Assembly (NCBI GenBank): GCA_910584715.1
Contig: CAJUAN010000007.1
Location: forward strand, 62,001-126,000
Reading direction: 5' to 3'
Length of the DNA stretch: 64,000 nt
Origin: an uncultured Oscillospiraceae bacterium
Lineage (GTDB): Bacteria; Bacillota; Clostridia; Oscillospirales; Ruminococcaceae
Shown: piece by piece, positions 7,537 through 16,440 of the stretch
How positions within the stretch are numbered: position 1 is the stretch's first letter
Layout of the letters: each line of letters opens with the position of its first letter
The notes under the pieces: model-generated
The model's input: only the letters and a program-made list of their open reading frames with translations
The model's database searches: none
What the model was told of the DNA's origin: nothing
Program-made: the position numbers and the translations under genes

Positions 7537-9003
7537 ATGAACAAGATGTACTTCATAACGGGCAGCCAAGACCTTTACGGCGAGGAAACTCTCAGGCAGG
7601 CAGCCTCCGACAGCAAGGAAATGGCGGCTTTTTTGAACGAAAAGCTCAACGGTATTGCGGAGGTATGCTTCGAGCCCGTCGTTACCACAGCCGCGGAGGC
7701 CGAAAGGGTATGCGTGGAGGCTTCCGCCGATGAGGACTGCATAGGCGTTATCATGTGGATGCACACCTTCTCCCCCGCCAAAATGTGGATACGCGCTTTG
7801 CAGGCTCTTAAAAAGCCTATGCTGCACCTGCACACCCAGTACAATGAAAAGCTGCCCTATGACAGCATTGATATGGACTTCATGAACCTGAACCAGTCTG
7901 CCCACGGCGACCGCGAGTTCGGCTTTATCTGCACAAGGCTCGGCGTAAAGCGGGAGGTTGTCGTTGGCTACTATAAGCATGAGGACGTTATCGAAAAAAT
8001 TTGCGGCTTTGCACGCGCCGCTGCGGCAGTTAATTTCGGCAGGACCATGAAAGTGGCAATGCTCGGAAACAATATGCGGGACGTTGCGGTTACCGACGGC
8101 GACAGAGTCGAAAGCGAGATACGCTACGGCTGGAACGTGAATTACTACGGAATAGGCGACGTTGTTGCCATTGCCGAAAAGCTTACCGACGGCGATATAG
8201 ACGCGAAGCTTGCGGAGTACAACGAAAAATACACCATGGCGACCGACGACGCTGCTGCCGTAAGGGAGCAGGCCAAATACGAGGCCGCTCTTGAAAAATT
8301 CATTAAACAGGAAAACATCGGCGCGTTTACCGATACGTTCCAGGATCTGCACGGCCTGAAGCAGCTCCCCGGAATAGCGGCGCAGAACCTTATGGCAAAG
8401 GGTATCGGCTTCGGTCCCGAGGGGGACTACAAGACCGCAGCTTTAGGCGCGGTGCTTTTCAAAATGGCTGAGGGCAGAAACGGCGCGACCGGCTTTATGG
8501 AGGACTACACCTACGACCTGACGGCAGGGGACGAACTGGAGCTTGCGGCGCATATGCTGGAGGTGTCCCCGGTATTCGCGGCTTCAAAGCCCGAAATTCA
8601 GGTGCACCCCTTGGGCATAGGCGGCAAGGAGCCTCCCGCAAGGCTTGTTTTCGACGGCATTGACGGTGAGGGAATAGCGGTCTCTATGATAGATATGGGC
8701 GACCGTTTCCGTCTGGTATGCGCCGATATCACTCTTGTAAAGCAGCCTAAGCCAATGCCCAAGCTTCCCGTTGCAAGACTTATGTGGAAGCTCAAGCCGG
8801 ATTTCGCCACAGGCGCGGCGGCATGGATATACGCGGGGGGAGCGCACCACGCGGTAGTCTCCACAGCACTTACAAAGGACGATATCCGTCTTTTCGCCAA
8901 GATGACCGGCACCGAGCTTGTTATAATCGACGACAAGACCGATATAAACGCTTTCGAGCAGCAGCTTGCAATGCTCGATACAATGGCTAAGCTGAAGAGG
9001 TGA
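7537..9003 (+). CDS. araA: L-arabinose isomerase
   Basis: Converts L-arabinose to L-ribulose, the first catabolic step, in the cytoplasm. The 488-residue product opens with the typical YFITGSQDLYGEETL and carries the metal/catalytic set at Glu295 (EGDYKTA), Glu322 (FMEDYTYD), His339 (AHMLEVSP) and His437 (GGAHHAV), matching the E. coli Glu306/Glu333/His350/His450 pattern. A GAAAGGAATG site lies upstream of the ATG. Neighbouring kinase and epimerase genes complete the pathway. Its stop overlaps the start region of the kinase gene. Confidence 0.96.
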   Translation: MNKMYFITGSQDLYGEETLRQAASDSKEMAAFLNEKLNGIAEVCFEPVVTTAAEAERVCVEASADEDCIGVIMWMHTFSPAKMWIRALQALKKPMLHLHTQYNEKLPYDSIDMDFMNLNQSAHGDREFGFICTRLGVKREVVVGYYKHEDVIEKICGFARAAAAVNFGRTMKVAMLGNNMRDVAVTDGDRVESEIRYGWNVNYYGIGDVVAIAEKLTDGDIDAKLAEYNEKYTMATDDAAAVREQAKYEAALEKFIKQENIGAFTDTFQDLHGLKQLPGIAAQNLMAKGIGFGPEGDYKTAALGAVLFKMAEGRNGATGFMEDYTYDLTAGDELELAAHMLEVSPVFAASKPEIQVHPLGIGGKEPPARLVFDGIDGEGIAVSMIDMGDRFRLVCADITLVKQPKPMPKLPVARLMWKLKPDFATGAAAWIYAGGAHHAVVSTALTKDDIRLFAKMTGTELVIIDDKTDINAFEQQLAMLDTMAKLKR

Positions 9004-9008
9004 CCATA

Positions 9009-10595
9009 GTGACTGTACAGGATAAAATCAAACAGGGTAAAACATACCTGGGCATAGAATTCGGTTCAACAAGAATCAAAGCGGTGCTTATCGACGATAC
9101 CTTCGCGCCTATAGCGTCGGGCAGCCATGAATGGGAAAACCGCTACGAAAACGGTATGTGGACGTACTCCCTTGACGACATTATCGGGGGACTGCAAAGC
9201 TGCTATTCGAGCCTCGCGGAAAACGTAAAGGAGCGGTACAGCGCTGTCCCCGAAACCTACGGCGCAATGGGCATATCGGGCATGATGCACGGCTACATGG
9301 CCTTCGACAAAGAGGATAAGCTTCTCGTTCCTTTCAGGACATGGAGGAACACTATTACCGAGCAGGCTGCCGCGGAGCTTTCCGAAGCTTTTAAGTTCAA
9401 TATCCCCCAAAGGTGGAGCATTGCCCATCTTTATCAGGCGATTCTGAACGGCGAGGAGCACGTACCCAAAATCGCCCATATAAACACTCTTGCGGGGTAT
9501 ATCCACTATCTCCTTACGGGAGAGCGCAGCGTGGGCGTGGGCGAGGCTTCGGGAATATTCCCAATTGAAAACGGTACTTACAATGAAACATACATCGAAA
9601 AGCTTTCCGAGCTTCTTGCGGAAAAAAATTTCCACGGCGACATCAGGGAGGTACTCCCAAAAGTGCTGAGCGCGGGAGAGGGAAACGCCGCGCTTACCGA
9701 AAACGGCGCAAGGCTTCTTGACCCGACCGGCACCCTGAAAGCGGGAGTAAAGCTCTGTCCCCCCGAGGGCGACGCGGGAACGGGAATGACCGCCACAAAC
9801 GCGGTACTGCCGAAAACAGGCAACGTTTCGGCGGGAACCTCTATCTTTGCAATGCTGGTACTGGAAAAGCCTCTTGCGGGGTACTATCCCGAAATAGACG
9901 TTGTTACAACTCCAGACGGCTCTCCCGTCGCTATGGTGCACTGCAACAACTGCTGCTCCGAGCTTGACGCCTGGGTGAACGCTTTCGGAGAATTTGCGGC
10001 GTTAAGCGGCATTCCCATGGATAAGTCAACCCTTTACGAAACTCTCTATAGGAACGCCCTAAACGGAGACCCCGACTGTGGCGGCACGGTCGCCTATAAC
10101 TTCCTTTCGGGAGAGCCCGTAGCGGGCGCGGAAAACGGCAGACCCATGTACTTCCGTACTCCCGACGGAAAATTCGGTCTTGCTAATTTCTTCCGCGCGC
10201 AGCTCTACTCCTCAATGGCTGCCTTAAAGCTGGGAATGGATATACTCTTTGAGAATGAAAAGGTGTCCGCGGAACAGTTTACGGGACACGGCGGGCTTTT
10301 CAAGGTTCAGGGCGTTGCGCAGCAGTTTTTGGCGGATGGTCTTAACAGCGCGGTGTCCGTGATGAAAACGGCGGGCGAGGGCGGCGCATGGGGCATGGCT
10401 CTGCTTGCGGCATACTCGGCGGTCGGAAACGGTAAGTCCCTGCCCGAATTTCTTGAAACGGAAGTGTTCTCGGCAATGGAATCCCTTACCGTACAGCCCG
10501 ATAAAGAGGGTTCGGCGGGATTTGCCGCGTTTATTGAAAACTATAAAAAGGGTCTCGCGGCAGAGTACGCCGCTGCCCAAGATGCTGCAAAATAA
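9009..10595 (+). CDS. FGGY-family kinase, presumed L-ribulokinase
   Basis: Carbohydrate kinase of the FGGY family (about 528 residues) with the N-terminal phosphate-binding loop LGIEFGSTRIKAV and the second actin-like domain containing GNVSAGTSIFAM and GHGGLF. Its place between araA and araD strongly suggests ATP-dependent phosphorylation of L-ribulose. It does not look like the classical B. subtilis or E. coli AraB, being closer to the xylulokinase-like FGGY proteins found in Clostridia, so substrate is inferred from context. Either GTG 9000 or GTG 9009 could start; 9009 has better spacing (8) from GAGG. Confidence 0.8.
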   Translation: MTVQDKIKQGKTYLGIEFGSTRIKAVLIDDTFAPIASGSHEWENRYENGMWTYSLDDIIGGLQSCYSSLAENVKERYSAVPETYGAMGISGMMHGYMAFDKEDKLLVPFRTWRNTITEQAAAELSEAFKFNIPQRWSIAHLYQAILNGEEHVPKIAHINTLAGYIHYLLTGERSVGVGEASGIFPIENGTYNETYIEKLSELLAEKNFHGDIREVLPKVLSAGEGNAALTENGARLLDPTGTLKAGVKLCPPEGDAGTGMTATNAVLPKTGNVSAGTSIFAMLVLEKPLAGYYPEIDVVTTPDGSPVAMVHCNNCCSELDAWVNAFGEFAALSGIPMDKSTLYETLYRNALNGDPDCGGTVAYNFLSGEPVAGAENGRPMYFRTPDGKFGLANFFRAQLYSSMAALKLGMDILFENEKVSAEQFTGHGGLFKVQGVAQQFLADGLNSAVSVMKTAGEGGAWGMALLAAYSAVGNGKSLPEFLETEVFSAMESLTVQPDKEGSAGFAAFIENYKKGLAAEYAAAQDAAK

Positions 10596-10615
10596 CATGA
10601 AAGGAGCGGCGCATA

Positions 10616-11308
10616 ATGCTTGAAAAATTAAAACAGGAAGTGCTGGAGGCTAACCTCCTGCTTCCCAAATACGGTCTTATAACATTTACCTGGGGAAACG
10701 TTTCGGGTATCGACAGGGAAAGCGGCATGATAGTCATAAAACCCTCGGGAGTACCCTACGACGGCATGACCGCCGAGGACATGGTAGTGGTGGAGCTTGC
10801 CACGGGAAAGGTGGCTGAGGGCAAATGGAAGCCCTCCAGCGATACCCCCACCCACCTCGAGCTTTACCGCGCGTTCCCGGAAGCGGGCGGAATCGTTCAT
10901 ACCCACAGCCGCTGGGCGACCTCCTTTGCTCAGGCGGGCATGGGGATAATCCCTATGGGAACGACCCAGGGAGACTATTTCTACGGCGAGATACCCTGCA
11001 CAAGAGCCATGAGTCCCGAGGAGATAGCGGGAGAATACGAAAAGGAAACAGGAACGGTGATCATCGAGACCTTTAAGGGAACCGACCCCATGTCGATTCC
11101 CGCGGTGCTTGTAAAGAGCCACGGCCCGTTTACCTGGGGAAAAGACCCACATGAGGCGGTACATAATTCCGTTGTGCTCGAAGAGGTGGCTTTCATGAAT
11201 TACCATGCAATGTCAATGAACCCCTCCGCAGGACGTATGCAGCAGGAACTTCTTGACAAGCACTACCTCAGGAAACACGGAAAGAACGCGTATTACGGTC
11301 AAGGATAA
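10616..11308 (+). CDS. araD: L-ribulose-5-phosphate 4-epimerase
   Basis: Class II aldolase-fold, zinc-dependent epimerase producing D-xylulose 5-phosphate, which enters the pentose phosphate pathway. Visible are GNVSGIDR near the N-terminus, the zinc-binding THSRWAT segment, GDYFYGEIPCTR and KSHGPFTWGKDP, all typical of AraD. The 230-residue length is normal. AAAGGAGCGG precedes the ATG. It is the last gene of the arabinose operon, followed by a strong terminator at 11447-11492. Confidence 0.95.
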   Translation: MLEKLKQEVLEANLLLPKYGLITFTWGNVSGIDRESGMIVIKPSGVPYDGMTAEDMVVVELATGKVAEGKWKPSSDTPTHLELYRAFPEAGGIVHTHSRWATSFAQAGMGIIPMGTTQGDYFYGEIPCTRAMSPEEIAGEYEKETGTVIIETFKGTDPMSIPAVLVKSHGPFTWGKDPHEAVHNSVVLEEVAFMNYHAMSMNPSAGRMQQELLDKHYLRKHGKNAYYGQG

Positions 11309-11446
11309 CATCGGTCAGCAAAGCGGTAACCAATACTAACCGCCAATTAATAATTTAAATAAAAGATCTGCCTAAAAATCATATGCGCATACGCAAATTT
11401 TGACTTGATTTTTATACGTTTTTAATCGGTAATCAGCATAAAACAA

Positions 11447-11492
11447 GGCGTACATATCTGCATTTAAACAGTATGTACGCCTATTTTGTTTT
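11447..11492. terminator. Terminator after araD
   Basis: GGCGTACATA (11447-11456) pairs with TATGTACGCC (11472-11481), followed by TATTTTGTTTTG and preceded by AAAACA, so it may work in both directions between araD and the convergent HPt gene. The rest of 11309-11603 shows nothing coding. Confidence 0.8.
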
Positions 11493-11603
11493 GTCCGTAT
11501 GAAAATCAAAAATGTTTTTGAAGCTCTTTGTTTAAAACGCCCGCGTTTCGAAAGAACGCTAATTTCCCTGATGTAAACGGAGACAGGCTTAACGGCTCGG
11601 CTT

Positions 11604-11969
11604 TTATGTATTTCCCCTGATAATGCGGCAGACCTCATTATATAATTTCTCTACAGCCTCCATATCGCCGTCAATTCCGTCGAGGGAACTCTCCTTTGCT
11701 TTCAGCTCGATCTTGTGCGCCGCCTCGGAGAGCGCGGTCATTCCCAGATTGGCGGAGACCCCTTTAAGCTTGTGCGCAGTCTGGTTGAGCTTGTCAAAGT
11801 CCTTTTCCGCGGCGGCTTCCTTTACCGGCGTGAACCTGTCCTCGTCGGGAAACCTTTTCAAAAACTTGATGTAAATTTCCGCGTTGTCCATAAAACGGGA
11901 AACTGTCCCGTCAACGTCAACGCCGGCTTTTTTAAGTTCGTCCAATAATTTTTCGCGCAGTTGTTCCAT
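11604..11969 (-). CDS. HPt-domain phosphotransfer protein
   Basis: A single histidine phosphotransfer domain, about 121 residues, mostly helical and acidic. The likely phospho-accepting residue is His66 in TAHKLKGVSANLG, the hallmark of HPt modules in multistep phosphorelays. The ATG at 11969 follows GAGAGGAG; the frame is open 20 codons further but lacks a good site. No histidine kinase or response regulator is adjacent; the nearest signalling gene is the divergent CheX-like protein. The partner kinase is unknown. Confidence 0.8.
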   Translation of the reverse strand: MEQLREKLLDELKKAGVDVDGTVSRFMDNAEIYIKFLKRFPDEDRFTPVKEAAAEKDFDKLNQTAHKLKGVSANLGMTALSEAAHKIELKAKESSLDGIDGDMEAVEKLYNEVCRIIRGNT

Positions 11970-12074
11970 AACCGGTACTCCTCTCTGAACAGTATTGTAC
12001 AGTATGATAGTGCGGGAAATTCGCTGCAAAGGATTTGCCCGTACAAAACGAAAACAAATATTAATATATAATAA

Positions 12075-12102
12075 ATTATACAGAATTTTTTTAAAATGTC
12101 AA
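12075..12102 (-). promoter_or_regulatory. Promoter of the HPt gene
   Basis: On the minus strand, TTGACA (12097-12102), a 16 bp spacer and TATAAT (12075-12080) form a consensus sigma-A promoter about 105 bp ahead of the HPt ATG. Confidence 0.75.
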
Positions 12103-12265
12103 GCCCGGAAACGTCTGCGGCTTTTTTCGCAAACAGGCGCATATTCGGCTCAGATCCTTTTGAGCAAAAGGATTGCCCGCATTTGCAAATATTCGGAGCA
12201 GAAACAATCAGCAAAATGCACAAAAAATCTTGTTAAAAATGTGTTAAAAATATTTCAAAAATGTA

Positions 12266-12294
12266 TTGAAATCCACTTATAATTATTGTATAAT
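12266..12294 (+). promoter_or_regulatory. Promoter of the MshEN/CheX-like gene
   Basis: TTGAAA (12266-12271), a 17 bp spacer and TATAAT (12289-12294) precede the gene at 12363. The remaining 11970-12362 interval holds the divergent HPt promoter and no further recognisable feature. Confidence 0.75.
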
Positions 12295-12362
12295 ATTATC
12301 TGTAATAATGTGAATTTACAGATAAGAAAACGTTTTCCGAAGGTAAGGGAGGAGCTTTTGCA

Positions 12363-13241
12363 ATGTTTACGCAGTTTTTCGGAAACTATCTTCTTCAGCA
12401 GCAGCTTGTCTCGCCGGAACACCTTTCGGAAGTGCTCCTAACGATGAAAGACACCCGCCCCCAGATCGGTATGCTTGCCATCAACGCGGGACTTATGACT
12501 GCCGTTCAGGTGGAAAAGGCTCATTACGAGCAGCAAAAAGCGGACAAAAGAATAGGCGACGTTATGGTGGATATGGGCTATATCTCCAGAGCCGACGTGG
12601 AAAAGCTGCTTAAGACCCAGCCCGCAGGACATATTGTTCTTGGTCAGGCGCTTGTGAACAGCGGCTATATGACTACCTCGCAGTTCGAGCAGGCGCTCAA
12701 TTCATATAAAACCGAAAACAGCATATCCGACGCGGATTTCAGCAGCGAAAACGACGCCTCCGCCCAAAGGCTTGTAAGGAATTTCTACAACTTCAATTCA
12801 ATAAACGGTTCGGGCTATATGACGGGATATGTTTCGCTTCTTTTCAAAAACCTTATCCGGTTCATCGGCAGCGACTTTACACCAATGGACGCCCGCGCTC
12901 TTATGGGAGCGCTCTCGGCGTGTGCAGCCCAGAGAATAGAGGGCGGACTCCATGCGCTGACGATCATCGACGCGGACGCCTCCTCGATGATAGAGTTTGC
13001 CTCCCGCTTCACCAACGAGCACCTTACAGCCGAGGACGACTATACCCACGCCTGCATAAGCAATTTTATAAATCTTCACAACGGCATTTTTGCAGGAAGC
13101 ATGGCGAATGAAGAGGGGCTCAGGCTGAATCTCGAATCCCAGAGATTTTATGAGCGTTTTGATATGAGCGAGCTTTCAAACGCCTGCGTGATACCCGTTT
13201 GCTTTTCTTTCGGAACGGTTAATTTTATTATTTCGATGTAA
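12363..13241 (+). CDS. MshEN-like and CheX-like two-domain protein
   Basis: The N-terminal half (about residues 1-120) contains repeated helical motifs of the MshEN/GspE-N type. The best one starts RIGDVMVDMGYISRADVEKL and continues with Gln and LGQALVNSGYM about 30 residues on, fitting the RLG...G...L...Q...LG pattern that binds cyclic-di-GMP in MshE. The C-terminal half (about 140-292) resembles CheX/CheC: ISNFINLHNGIF aligns with the E..N...G phosphatase motif, though the Glu is replaced, followed by a beta-rich end. GGGAGGAG precedes the ATG. It is predicted to be cytoplasmic, linking a nucleotide second messenger to a phosphorelay. Function is inferred, not shown. Confidence 0.65.
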   Translation: MFTQFFGNYLLQQQLVSPEHLSEVLLTMKDTRPQIGMLAINAGLMTAVQVEKAHYEQQKADKRIGDVMVDMGYISRADVEKLLKTQPAGHIVLGQALVNSGYMTTSQFEQALNSYKTENSISDADFSSENDASAQRLVRNFYNFNSINGSGYMTGYVSLLFKNLIRFIGSDFTPMDARALMGALSACAAQRIEGGLHALTIIDADASSMIEFASRFTNEHLTAEDDYTHACISNFINLHNGIFAGSMANEEGLRLNLESQRFYERFDMSELSNACVIPVCFSFGTVNFIISM

Positions 13242-13253
13242 CACTGCACCAAT

Positions 13254-13282
13254 AAAGTCCCTGACATGTTCGGGGACTTTTT
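13254..13282 (+). terminator. Terminator after the CheX-like gene
   Basis: AAAGTCCC (13254-13261) pairs with GGGACTTT (13273-13280), followed by a T-run. Confidence 0.8.
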
Positions 13283-13297
13283 ATCTTTTCGGCGCTC

Positions 13298-13345
13298 AGA
13301 AAAATCCCCCGAACAACGGAACTCTCCGTTATTATCGGGGGATAT
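13298..13345 (-). terminator. Terminator hairpin, minus strand
   Basis: ATCCCCCGA pairs with TCGGGGGAT, with an inner AACGGA/TCCGTT stem. Read on the minus strand it is followed by TTTTTC. It is one of two hairpins beyond the 13447 stop. Confidence 0.65.
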
Positions 13346-13411
13346 GATTTTATTGATACTATCAGTCGATGGCATACATTATGCAGCATAATAAAACAGC
13401 TGTCAGGACAA

Positions 13412-13438
13412 AGAAGCGGCTCGGGGTTTCCCGAGCCG
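13412..13438 (-). terminator. Terminator of the PH-like membrane gene
   Basis: CGGCTCGGG and CCCGAGCCG form a 9 bp stem with a four-base loop directly beyond the minus-strand stop at 13447. The T-tract on that strand is short (GCTTCTTT). Confidence 0.55.
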
Positions 13439-13446
13439 TCCGAACT

Positions 13447-14007
13447 TTATTTTAACTTATTTTCTATACCTTTTATGGCGTCCACAATTCTGTCGGTCTG
13501 TTCCCTGTTGTCGCCGATAGACCTATCAGTATGTATGCGCACGTTGGTATCGTCGATTCTGTTAGATATAAGGTCGTTTATCAGATCAGCGGCAAGCCTT
13601 GCCTTATGCCATTCAAATATTATGAAGGTTATTCTCATCACTCTGCCCGAGGTAAGGTCTATGTCAAGACATTTCCTCAGCGAGCAGACAAGAAAAGCTA
13701 TGCTGAGCAGAAGAAGAAGGACGGACAGAGCGGATTTGAAAAACGGCAGTTCGTTAAAAACGGAAAGAAAAAAATTGACAAACGCCATAAATGTCACAAA
13801 CGCGCCGACGGCAAACCAAAACAGGCTTATGCTATGCGTCATTCTAACTAATGAAATTTGAGTTACCGGTATTCTTTCCTCATTGGAGCCCAAAGGTATA
13901 AGTCCCAGTCTGTTCGGTATTTTGAACCTGACAAAATTTTGTTCCGCTGAAATTTCTCCTTTTATATAAAAGGCTATTATCGATGATCTGAAGGTTATTT
14001 TTTCCAT
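13447..14007 (-). CDS. Membrane protein with PH-like features, unknown function
   Basis: A 186-residue protein with a soluble N-terminal part rich in beta pattern, two close hydrophobic segments at about residues 60-82 and 88-108, then a second soluble part. The arrangement resembles small bacterial PH-domain membrane proteins, but no decisive motif is visible. ATG at 14007 follows a weak AGGGTG site. It lies 19 bp downstream of lysS on the same strand and may be read through from greA-lysS. No function can be assigned. Confidence 0.6.
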   Translation of the reverse strand: MEKITFRSSIIAFYIKGEISAEQNFVRFKIPNRLGLIPLGSNEERIPVTQISLVRMTHSISLFWFAVGAFVTFMAFVNFFLSVFNELPFFKSALSVLLLLLSIAFLVCSLRKCLDIDLTSGRVMRITFIIFEWHKARLAADLINDLISNRIDDTNVRIHTDRSIGDNREQTDRIVDAIKGIENKLK

Positions 14008-14026
14008 AACGGCACCCTTTCTCTGA

Positions 14027-15601
14027 TCAGTCTATGGACTTCATTGTGGGGAACAACAGCACGTCCCTGATAGACGCGCTGTCGGTAAGGAGCATTACAA
14101 GCCTGTCTATGCCGTAGCCTATGCCGCCTGTAGGAGGCATACCTATCTCAAGCGCGCGGAGGAAATCCTCGTCTATATGATTGGCTTCCTCGTCGCCCTG
14201 CTTCAGCAGCTCCTCCTGTACCTCAAATCTTTGTCTCTGATCTATAGGATCGTTAAGCTCCGAGTAGGCGTTACACATTTCCCTGCCCGTAATGAACAGC
14301 TCAAAGCGTTCAACGTGCTCCGGGTCGCCGGGCTTCATTTTGGTGAGAGGCGATATTTCAACCGGGTGCTCGGTGACAAAGGTAGGCTGTACAAGGTGCT
14401 CCTCCACAAATTCCTCAAAAAAGAGATTCAGAATATCTCCCTTTTTATGCCTTTTTTCGTACTCGATATGCTTTTCGTCGGCGATTTTTTTAGCTTCCTC
14501 GTCGTCCTTTATCAGAGAGAAATCAACGCCGCTGTATTTCTTTACAGCTTCAGTCATGGTTATTCTCTCAAATGGCTTTCCCAGGTCGATAACATATTCG
14601 CCGTAGGGTACCGCCGTTGTTCCGCATACCTCGTTTGCCACATGGCGGAACATTTCTTCGGTAAGATCCATCATGCCGTTATAGTCGGTGTACGCCTGAT
14701 AAAGCTCCATAAGGGTAAATTCGGGGTTGTGCCTTGTATCAACGCCCTCGTTCCTGAAAACCCTGCCTATTTCGTACACCCTGTCAAAGCCGCCTACGAT
14801 AAGCCTTTTCAGGTACAGCTCCAGGGAGATACGCAGCTTTACGTCCTCATTGAGGGCGTTGTAGTGGGTCTCAAAGGGTCTCGCGGCGGCTCCTCCCGCG
14901 TTTGAAACAAGCAGGGGGGTCTCAACCTCCATAAAGCCCTTATTATCAAGGAAGCGCCTTATAGATGATATCACGGCGGAACGCTTTCTGAAAGTCTCCT
15001 TTACGTCGGGGTTGCATATGAGGTCAACGTAACGCTGACGGTAGCGCATATCCTGATCCTTTAGACCGTGCCACTTTTCGGGCAGAGGCAGCAGGGATTT
15101 TGAAAGCAGCACTATCTTTTGGGCGTGTACCGATATCTCGCCCTTGCGGGTGCGGAAAACAAAGCCCTCCACGCCGATTATATCGCCTATGTCCCACTTC
15201 TTGAACTCTGCGAACTCCTCCGCGCCGATGTCGTTCATGCGGACGTACACCTGCATACGGTCGCTGCTGTCCCGTACGTCTATAAAATTCGCCTTGCCCA
15301 TATCGCGCCAGGACATGATGCGTCCCGCTATCTTAACGTTTATGCGTGAAGCCTCCAGAGCGGCTTTGAGCTTTTCCTCGTCGTCCCCCGCCTCGGCTTT
15401 AGCCTTAGCTTCGATATCCTCGTAGGACGTTCTTATCTCTGCGTTGGAAATACTCACATCATATTTTGTGATCTCAAAAGGATTTTTGTTTTGGGACTTT
15501 AATTCCTCAAGCTTTTCAATGCGTATTTTCTTTAAAATGTGAATATCCTGTTCGGTCTGCTCCTCTTCAAGAGCGCTGTTGATCTGATTTTCTTCCGACA
15601 T
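14027..15601 (-). CDS. lysS: Lysyl-tRNA synthetase (class II)
   Basis: Charges tRNA-Lys in the cytoplasm. The N-terminal OB-fold anticodon domain (about 60-180, including VKIAGRIMSWRDMGKANFIDV) is followed by the class II core with motif 2 FRNEGVDTRHNPEFTLME and motif 3 GGIGYGIDRLVMLLTD near the C-terminus. I use ATG at 15601, preceded by GAAAGGATC; the frame extends 11 codons further upstream. Length, about 524 with an acidic N-terminal extension, is normal. It lies 44 bp after greA and shares its promoter, a common pairing in Firmicutes. Confidence 0.97.
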   Translation of the reverse strand: MSEENQINSALEEEQTEQDIHILKKIRIEKLEELKSQNKNPFEITKYDVSISNAEIRTSYEDIEAKAKAEAGDDEEKLKAALEASRINVKIAGRIMSWRDMGKANFIDVRDSSDRMQVYVRMNDIGAEEFAEFKKWDIGDIIGVEGFVFRTRKGEISVHAQKIVLLSKSLLPLPEKWHGLKDQDMRYRQRYVDLICNPDVKETFRKRSAVISSIRRFLDNKGFMEVETPLLVSNAGGAAARPFETHYNALNEDVKLRISLELYLKRLIVGGFDRVYEIGRVFRNEGVDTRHNPEFTLMELYQAYTDYNGMMDLTEEMFRHVANEVCGTTAVPYGEYVIDLGKPFERITMTEAVKKYSGVDFSLIKDDEEAKKIADEKHIEYEKRHKKGDILNLFFEEFVEEHLVQPTFVTEHPVEISPLTKMKPGDPEHVERFELFITGREMCNAYSELNDPIDQRQRFEVQEELLKQGDEEANHIDEDFLRALEIGMPPTGGIGYGIDRLVMLLTDSASIRDVLLFPTMKSID

Positions 15602-15645
15602 TTTCAACGATCCTTTCTGCTTAGCCGACTGCACTGTTTGCTTAC

Positions 15646-16122
15646 TTACTTGCTGATAGCAAGTATCTCCATTTTGATGACTCCAACCGGAGCCTCCACC
15701 TCAATGATATCCCCTACTTTTTTCTTCAGAGCGGCAATACCTATGGGGGCGTCCTCGGAAATTTTATTGTTTTCGGGGTCTGCCTCCGTTGAGCCTACTA
15801 TCTGCAGGGTCATATCCTCGTCCATTTCAAGATCCTTGAGAGTAACTATCGAGCCTACCCCCACCTCGTCGTTGGACAGCTCAGATTCGTCCACAACAAC
15901 AGCGTTAGCAATAGTCAGCTCCATTTCCTGTATCTTTGCCTCAAGAATACCCTGTTCGTTTTTCGCTTCGTCGTACTCGGCGTTTTCGGACAGGTCTCCG
16001 AAAGCCCTTGCTTCTTTAAGCTTCTGAGCAACCTCCGCACGCTTAACGGTAATGAGATATTCCAGATCCGCCTCAAGCTTTTTATAACCCTCCGCGGACA
16101 TTCTTATTTTTTTTACAGCCAT
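15646..16122 (-). CDS. greA: Transcription elongation factor GreA
   Basis: Rescues backtracked RNA polymerase by stimulating transcript cleavage. The N-terminal coiled coil (about 1-75) carries the acidic tip in the family sequence ARAFGDLSENAEYDEAKNEQ. The C-terminal FKBP-like domain (about 80-158) contains SIVTLKD and ISEDAPIGIAALKKKVGD. The 158-residue length is typical. GGAAAGGAATGG precedes the ATG. It is the first gene of the greA-lysS unit, with a near-perfect promoter just upstream. Confidence 0.97.
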   Translation of the reverse strand: MAVKKIRMSAEGYKKLEADLEYLITVKRAEVAQKLKEARAFGDLSENAEYDEAKNEQGILEAKIQEMELTIANAVVVDESELSNDEVGVGSIVTLKDLEMDEDMTLQIVGSTEADPENNKISEDAPIGIAALKKKVGDIIEVEAPVGVIKMEILAISK

Positions 16123-16166
16123 TTTGATCCATTCCTTTCCATGTAAAATGTTTATCCTAAAGTTTT

Positions 16167-16195
16167 ATTATATAGTATATTTTTGCCTATGTCAA
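16167..16195 (-). promoter_or_regulatory. greA-lysS promoter
   Basis: Minus-strand TTGACA (16190-16195), a 17 bp spacer and TATAAT (16167-16172) match the sigma-A consensus exactly. Confidence 0.85.
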
Positions 16196-16312
16196 TAGAA
16201 AAAACGCCGCTTATACGAAAATCAATTTTATTTATGTGAATTTATGTTTAGCGGCACAGTACCGCTCTCCGTCAAATAAAAATTTAAAATATGAAAAATT
16301 AACGCTATTCTG

Positions 16313-16341
16313 TTGACATCGGGGAAAAAAAGGTGTATTAT
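16313..16341 (+). promoter_or_regulatory. Promoter of the polysaccharide deacetylase gene
   Basis: TTGACA (16313-16318), a 17 bp spacer and TATTAT (16336-16341). The inferred leader of about 90 nt contains two hairpins, CTTAACG/CGTTAAG (16360-16380) and CCGCAGA/TCTGCGG (16388-16421). I could not match it to a known riboswitch. Confidence 0.75.
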
Positions 16342-16440
16342 AATAGGGTATAAGTATTTCTTAACGTCGCTTCCGTTAAGCCTTCCGCCGCAGAGAAGGA
16401 AGCGAAACCGAGTTTCTGCGGAGAATGGACAGGAGCCAAT

